Part shown: piece by piece, positions 52,678-56,488 of the stretch
Position numbering within the stretch: the stretch's first letter is position 1
How the letters are laid out: each line of letters begins with the position of its first letter
NCBI GenBank assembly: GCA_020061465.1
Contig: JAGUYG010000025.1
Span: forward strand, 1 to 56,488
Source: Ignavibacteriales bacterium
GTDB lineage: Bacteria; Bacteroidota; Ignavibacteria; Ignavibacteriales; Ignavibacteriaceae
Direction of reading: 5' to 3'
DNA length: 56,488 nt
Position numbers and translations under genes: made by a program
Notes under the pieces: generated by a model
Told to the model about the DNA's origin: nothing
Databases searched by the model: none
What the model saw: the letters and a program-made list of their open reading frames with translations, nothing else

Positions 52678-54447
52678 ATGATATTTAAAACGAGAACTCA
52701 TACTTGCGGTGAGTTAAGAGAAACAAACATAGGTGAATCTGTTGTACTGAACGGGTGGGTTGATACTCGCCGCGATTTAGGGGGTGTAATTTTTATTGAA
52801 CTGCGTGACAGGTACGGCATAACTCAAATAGTTTTTGAACCGGGCTTTAATGAAGAAACTCATAACGCAGCAAAAGAGCTTAGAAATGAGTTTGTTATTT
52901 CTGTAGAAGGAATAGTTAGAAAACGACCGCCCGAAACCGACAATCCCTCTCTTGCAACCGGTCATGTTGATGTAATGGCTAATAAACTTAGCATTCTAAA
53001 TGAAGCGAAAACACCTCCTTTCCCGGTAAAAGAAAATATCGATACCAGTGAAGATATTAGGCTAAAGTATCGGTATTTAGATTTGAGAAGACCATCGTTG
53101 CAAAAAAATTTATTAATGCGTCACCGCATGTATCAAATTGTTAGAAAATATTTTGATAAAAATAATTTTGTCGAAGTTGAAACTCCCGTTTTAATGAAAA
53201 GTACGCCAGAAGGTGCGAGGGATTATCTTGTACCAAGCAGACTTCATAAAGGAAAGTTTTATGCACTGCCGCAGTCGCCGCAAACATATAAACAATTGTT
53301 AATGGTAGCCGGATTCGATCGTTACTTTCAAATTGTTAAATGTTTCAGAGATGAAGACCTTCGTGCAGATAGGCAGCCAGAGTTTACCCAGATAGACGTT
53401 GAGATGTCTTTTATAGATCAGGAAAATATTTTTGAAACTGTTGAAGGGCTGATGAAAATTCTATTCAAAGAAATCTGGAACAAAGAATTAAAGCTGCCCA
53501 TTACACGATTGACTTTCGAAGAAGCAATGGAAAGATATGGAAGCGATAAACCCGACCTTCGTTTCGATCTCCCTATGGTTGCGCTGAACGAAGTGTTTCA
53601 TAATACTTCCTTTAAAGTATTCAAGGAACAAATTGAAAACGGTGGTATAATAACCGGTTTGACTGCGCCGGGCTGCGGCGATTATACGCGCAACCAGCTT
53701 GATGTGCTTACCGATTTTGTTAAAAAACTCGGTGCCGGCGGTTTAATATGGATGAGAGTTAAAGATAATGAGCTTGAGGCTCCAATAGCTAAATTTCTTA
53801 CGGATGCTGAAAAGAAAAATCTCACTGTTAAGCTTGATTCAAAACCGGGCGATTTAATTTTCATCCTATCCGGTCCTCGCTTAAAAGCGCTTTCGATCAT
53901 GGGTGCACTACGGCTTGAAATGGCAAAGAGACTTGAACTCATTAAACCTGACTCCGACCCGCAGCTTTTATGGGTTACCGATTTTCCCCTGTTCGAGTGG
54001 GATGAACAAACAAAACGCTTCTATGCGATGCACCATCCTTTTACTTCGCCGCGCATTGAAGATATCCCTTTGATGGACAGCGACCCCCGTAAAGTAAAAG
54101 CACGCGCTTATGATTTAGTATTGAACGGAAATGAAATTGCCGGCGGCAGCATTAGAATTCATAACTCAGATTTGCAGGCAAAAATGTTTAAGGTGCTTGG
54201 CATTTCTGAAGAAGAAGCGGAATTCAAATTTGGTTTTTTGATGAATGCATTTAAATACGGCGCTCCTCCTCACGGCGGTATTGCATTCGGATTTGATAGA
54301 ATGACAATGATATTTACAGGCGAAAATTCAATACGCGAAGTAATTGCTTTCCCCAAAACTGCCAGTGCAATGTCGTTAATGGATGATTCTCCCTCTGCAG
54401 TTGATGAAGCACAGCTTACGGAGCTGCATATAAGAATTAGGAAGTAA
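52678..54447 (+). CDS. aspS: Aspartyl-tRNA synthetase
   Basis: 589 residues, bacterial type. N-terminal OB-fold anticodon domain (VVLNGWVDTRRDLGGVIFIELRDR), class II catalytic core with motif 2 FRDEDLRADRQPEFTQID, the bacterial GAD insertion (about 280-420), and motif 3 GIAFGFDRMTMIF near the C-terminus. Charges tRNA-Asp with aspartate. AAAAGGAG precedes the start at some distance (12 bases). Monocistronic. Confidence 0.98.
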   Translation: MIFKTRTHTCGELRETNIGESVVLNGWVDTRRDLGGVIFIELRDRYGITQIVFEPGFNEETHNAAKELRNEFVISVEGIVRKRPPETDNPSLATGHVDVMANKLSILNEAKTPPFPVKENIDTSEDIRLKYRYLDLRRPSLQKNLLMRHRMYQIVRKYFDKNNFVEVETPVLMKSTPEGARDYLVPSRLHKGKFYALPQSPQTYKQLLMVAGFDRYFQIVKCFRDEDLRADRQPEFTQIDVEMSFIDQENIFETVEGLMKILFKEIWNKELKLPITRLTFEEAMERYGSDKPDLRFDLPMVALNEVFHNTSFKVFKEQIENGGIITGLTAPGCGDYTRNQLDVLTDFVKKLGAGGLIWMRVKDNELEAPIAKFLTDAEKKNLTVKLDSKPGDLIFILSGPRLKALSIMGALRLEMAKRLELIKPDSDPQLLWVTDFPLFEWDEQTKRFYAMHHPFTSPRIEDIPLMDSDPRKVKARAYDLVLNGNEIAGGSIRIHNSDLQAKMFKVLGISEEEAEFKFGFLMNAFKYGAPPHGGIAFGFDRMTMIFTGENSIREVIAFPKTASAMSLMDDSPSAVDEAQLTELHIRIRK

Positions 54448-54471
54448 GTATATTATCGAGCGAGAAGCTAT

Positions 54472-54660
54472 TTAACTTGATGTTCGTTTAGTAATTGTAT
54501 AAACTCTTTGAAGTCTTTGCTGAACATTTTTATTTAATTGAAAATATTGAGATCGTAAAATTTCAATGGCATTGATTCGTTCCTGGGGGGATACACTTTT
54601 CCAGAATGAATAATCACTCTCTGATTCTTTTCTGTTTTGAATTCTAATAATTTTTTTCAT
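54472..54660 (-). CDS. Small orphan protein, possibly toxin-antitoxin related
   Basis: 62 residues, basic, no membrane segment. The pattern KKIIRIQNRKESESDYSFWKSVSPQERINAIEILR then QQRLQRVYTI recalls short bacterial proteins that usually precede a nucleotidyltransferase-type toxin or HEPN gene, where W-x-S-x-x-P-x-E-R-x-x-A-x-E-x-L-R is common. No partner is adjacent here: its neighbours are AspS (convergent) and the lipoprotein pair. It may be an orphan antitoxin or a relic. The assignment is a weak recollection. Confidence 0.5.
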   Translation of the reverse strand: MKKIIRIQNRKESESDYSFWKSVSPQERINAIEILRSQYFQLNKNVQQRLQRVYTITKRTSS

Positions 54661-54736
54661 TTTACATTAAGACAAATGATGGCATTACAAATTACATTTT
54701 AAAGGATTATATAAAATGTTAATAGCTATAAAACTG

Positions 54737-54765
54737 AAAAGCCGTGAAAATTCATCACGGCTTTT
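54737..54765 (-). terminator. Terminator of the lipoprotein gene
   Basis: 11-bp perfect stem AAAAGCCGTGA/TCACGGCTTTT with loop AAATTCA lies 12 bases after the stop at 54777. The T tract is in the stem end on both strands. Confidence 0.8.
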
Positions 54766-54776
54766 CCTATTATTAA

Positions 54777-55523
54777 TTAAAACCTCTGGTCGTTGGGCTT
54801 ATTATTATATAACCATTGAACATCAACCCAAGCCGGGTCACCCGGTCCAGAACCGCCGCCCCATGTTACTATTCTAAGTTTGGAGTAATGTAAATCATTA
54901 TCGAATAAGAAAACATAGTTAGCTTCCCGGTCGCTCATGCTGGCAGCCCATGCGTTTGTAGCTAAAGGAGAATTAACGCCGTCATTCAGGTTTGTTCCGC
55001 TGCCTATGAAGAATGAAGTTACTCGCGTTAATCCCGAGCTTGCGTTAGCGCTTCTGATCAAGTAACCGGTGCTGGAATAATAAATATCTACTTTATCCTT
55101 ATCGGTGCCCGAAATTCCATAAGCATTACCGGAAGAAAGATCGAGCCCGCTTGGCTGAGCGACAGTTGTTCCGGCAGTTTCATAAATTCTTACCGGTCCG
55201 TATGCCGTAACGCTCAGGTCGGATACAAGCGTAACGGCTTTTGATCTTTGAAAATTAGCAAGTATGCTTTCGGTAAAAGTTGTATCGTTATAACCTGTGA
55301 GCTTAAGTGTAAACGTATGTGTGCCTACCGAAAGGTTTGTAATACTATCCGGAGTAGTTTTGTTGGAGTTTACACCGTTAACCCAAATTTGCGCACCGGA
55401 TGGGGAGGACTGTATAAATATGCTTCCCTTAGGTTCAATCGGTTCGGGTTCGGTAGTGGTTTCACAGGAGGTAATTAGAATACCTAAGAACAATAAAATC
55501 GGCAGAACTAAATATCTTTTCAT
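54777..55523 (-). CDS. PEGA-domain lipoprotein
   Basis: 248 residues. Lipobox at the front (ILITSC, cysteine about 20), a proline-rich linker (EPEPIEP), then one PEGA domain (GSIFIQSSPSGAQIWVNGVN ... LSVGTHTFTLKLTGY, about 35-85), then a beta-rich 150-residue module ending DVQWLYNNKPNDQRF. PEGA domains are surface or cell-envelope modules. Outer-membrane or surface lipoprotein; function unknown. Followed by the terminator. Same strand as the lipoprotein before it, 24 bases apart. Confidence 0.8.
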   Translation of the reverse strand: MKRYLVLPILLFLGILITSCETTTEPEPIEPKGSIFIQSSPSGAQIWVNGVNSNKTTPDSITNLSVGTHTFTLKLTGYNDTTFTESILANFQRSKAVTLVSDLSVTAYGPVRIYETAGTTVAQPSGLDLSSGNAYGISGTDKDKVDIYYSSTGYLIRSANASSGLTRVTSFFIGSGTNLNDGVNSPLATNAWAASMSDREANYVFLFDNDLHYSKLRIVTWGGGSGPGDPAWVDVQWLYNNKPNDQRF

Positions 55524-55547
55524 GTTATTTCCTTTCTTTTCAACTAA

Positions 55548-56117
55548 TTATTTCTTCGAAAAATTAAAACTGTACTTTTTACCGTCAAGTTTCATGGTAA
55601 AAGTACCGGTAAGTTTTTTCCAAAGGATCGTTCCGATATTCTCATCCGAAAGTGTGGCAGAGTAAGTTCCGTGAAATCTTCCTTGACCCATATCCGACAT
55701 GGTTACGACCAAAGTGTTCTCATCAACTTTGCCGGTAACCTGCTTGTTCAACGGATTTCGATAAGCGATATAAATGCTGCCCGAGAAATCATTTCCGCTT
55801 TGTTCAGTTACATTTAATGTAGCCGACCTGGCATCAAAGGTTCCGGACCATTTACCGGATAAATCCGGTATAACTACCGGTGGGATTGTTTCTTGAACAG
55901 GCTGCTGTTCAGGTGTTGTTTGTGTCGTTTCTTCGGTTGTCTGCGGTTGGGCATCGGTTTTTTCATTCGCCTTTTTTTCGCATCCGATAAATAATGCCAG
56001 CGATATAATCAGGACAAAATGAACAAACAACTTGAAACGAATAGGGGAGGATAATAGATTAATTTCGGAACGATCCTTCGGAGAAGAATTCTTCCCCAAA
56101 ATATATTTGATAGGCAT
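55548..56117 (-). CDS. Lipoprotein with proline/threonine linker and beta-barrel-like C-domain
   Basis: 189 residues. The ATG has a strong AAGGAG site, so translation starts here. But the first 25 residues (KNSSPKDRSEIN) are hydrophilic and precede the real signal segment VHFVLIISLALFIGC (lipobox cysteine about 46). The extra leader is encoded partly by the palindrome at 56065-56082. The mature part has a Q/T/P-rich linker (TTEETTQTTPEQQ) and a beta-rich domain (LSGKWSGTFDARSATLNVTEQSGNDFSGSI). Function unknown. It lies just upstream of the PEGA lipoprotein and is probably co-transcribed with it. Confidence 0.7.
   Translation of the reverse strand: MPIKYILGKNSSPKDRSEINLLSSPIRFKLFVHFVLIISLALFIGCEKKANEKTDAQPQTTEETTQTTPEQQPVQETIPPVVIPDLSGKWSGTFDARSATLNVTEQSGNDFSGSIYIAYRNPLNKQVTGKVDENTLVVTMSDMGQGRFHGTYSATLSDENIGTILWKKLTGTFTMKLDGKKYSFNFSKK
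55619..55636. repeat. GGATC-type palindromic unit at the 3' end of the lipoprotein gene
   Basis: TCCAAAGGATCGTTCCGA differs by one base from the reverse complement of the copy at 56065-56082 in the same gene. Read on the coding strand it gives GTILW, so it may be natural coding sequence converted or inserted by the element. Confidence 0.5.
56065..56082. repeat. GGATC-type palindromic unit in the lipoprotein leader
   Basis: TCGGAACGATCCTTCGGA, next to a GAAGAATTCTTC palindrome. On the coding strand it is translated as part of SPKDRSE, in a leader that precedes the signal segment. Compare 11292-11313 and 27513-27530. Confidence 0.6.
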
Positions 56118-56488
56118 AACTTCTCCTTTATTAAAAATGATAATGATTTAACAGTGAAAAGTTAGTAAAAAAAAATAAAATTTACTTGCCTGTAATACAA
56201 CTTTGTTAAAGCTGGGTTAACTATTTTAATTTATAAAGGCAGGATATAATGTGAGGTAAAAAAAAAGCTTTTAAAAAACCTTGAAGGTCGGAATTCATCG
56301 ACCCTCAAGGTGGGCTGTAAAATATACTGTGTCCGGAAAAAATTATTTCGTCCCACTTTGACAGATGCTTTTTAGCGAAACTTAGTGCCTTAGGCTCTTA
56401 AAAAACCAAACTTACCAACATGTTGTCGATAATAAAGCACCAAAATACAAATCCCAAAAATCAAATAAACTTCAAATTCTAAATTTCA
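56118..56488. other. Spacer at window end with terminator and repeats
   Basis: No gene is seen. It has a hairpin at 56279-56310 (below), the repeat segment 56347-56381 that matches 2772-2814, and at 56437-56488 part of the ACCTCTAAAA-type repeat seen at 13566-13746 (shared GCACCAAAA-ACAAAT). The neighbouring gene beyond the window is unknown. Confidence 0.45.
56279..56310 (-). terminator. Intrinsic terminator for a gene beyond the window
   Basis: 12-base arms CCTTGAAGGTCG/CGACCCTCAAGG with one mismatch and an 8-base loop, followed on the minus strand by a T run. No gene in the window ends here, so it probably ends a transcript entering from the right. Confidence 0.7.

Overview
The window looks like a chromosomal segment of an uncultured or little-studied member of the Ignavibacteria (Chlorobi/Bacteroidota side). 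This is an inference from gene content. The evidence is AT-rich DNA, several secreted proteins ending in a type IX secretion (T9SS) sorting domain with the NYPNPFN signature, an Oar-like TonB receptor, a four-subunit 2-oxoacid:ferredoxin oxidoreductase operon, and a CAT-anticodon initiator tRNA without encoded CCA. No 16S gene is present, so the assignment rests on protein resemblance only.

Layout. 1-2.6 kb: a palindrome-rich spacer and a secreted esterase with a starch-binding-like front domain. 2.9-7.0 kb: three co-oriented genes, namely a membrane Lon-like protease with an FG-GAP-like tail, a helical protein that may be sigma-related, and a protein that may be anti-sigma-related. 7.1-11.1 kb: a DoxX-like protein, a ferredoxin next to a geranylgeranyl-reductase-family flavoprotein with an apparent frameshift at its start, and a PAS histidine kinase with a degenerate receiver. 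11.2-19.1 kb (minus strand): a T9SS protein, MsrA, a DUF2807 protein, glycogen phosphorylase, a VOC protein, a TrpF-like enzyme and a Rid-family protein. 19.5-25.8 kb: T9SS remnants and a repeat protein, an ECF sigma / anti-sigma-like / YbjQ operon, a MITE with target duplication, DinB, thioredoxin and rhodanese. 26-31.2 kb (minus): a Tat-exported aminotransferase, a lipoprotein RidA and a two-domain M16 peptidase. 31.35-33.05 kb: a 1.68-kb element with 16-bp terminal inverted repeats and 8-bp target duplication, no transposase, one cargo gene and a strongly folded non-coding stretch. 33-37.5 kb: AlkD, a sodium:solute symporter overlapping three small membrane proteins (two of only 38 and 44 residues), a methyltransferase and RlpA. 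37.8-46.2 kb: an alpha-2-macroglobulin and a TonB receptor. 46.8-52.4 kb: the oxidoreductase operon, tRNA-fMet flanked by two wrecked copies, a ferritin-like protein and thymidine phosphorylase. 52.7-56.5 kb: AspS, a small orphan gene and two lipoproteins.

The most unusual theme is a set of short palindromes (cores resembling TCCGAAGGATC..TTCGGA, GTAGAGACGGGG..CCCCGTCTCTAC and CCCGACA..TGTCGGG). They lie in spacers and are nested in each other. They also appear inserted in frame in a T9SS sorting domain and a lipoprotein leader, and inside degenerate copies of tRNA-fMet, rather like Rickettsia palindromic elements. The second theme is the transposase-less 1.7-kb element carrying a structured-RNA candidate and a winged-helix-like protein.
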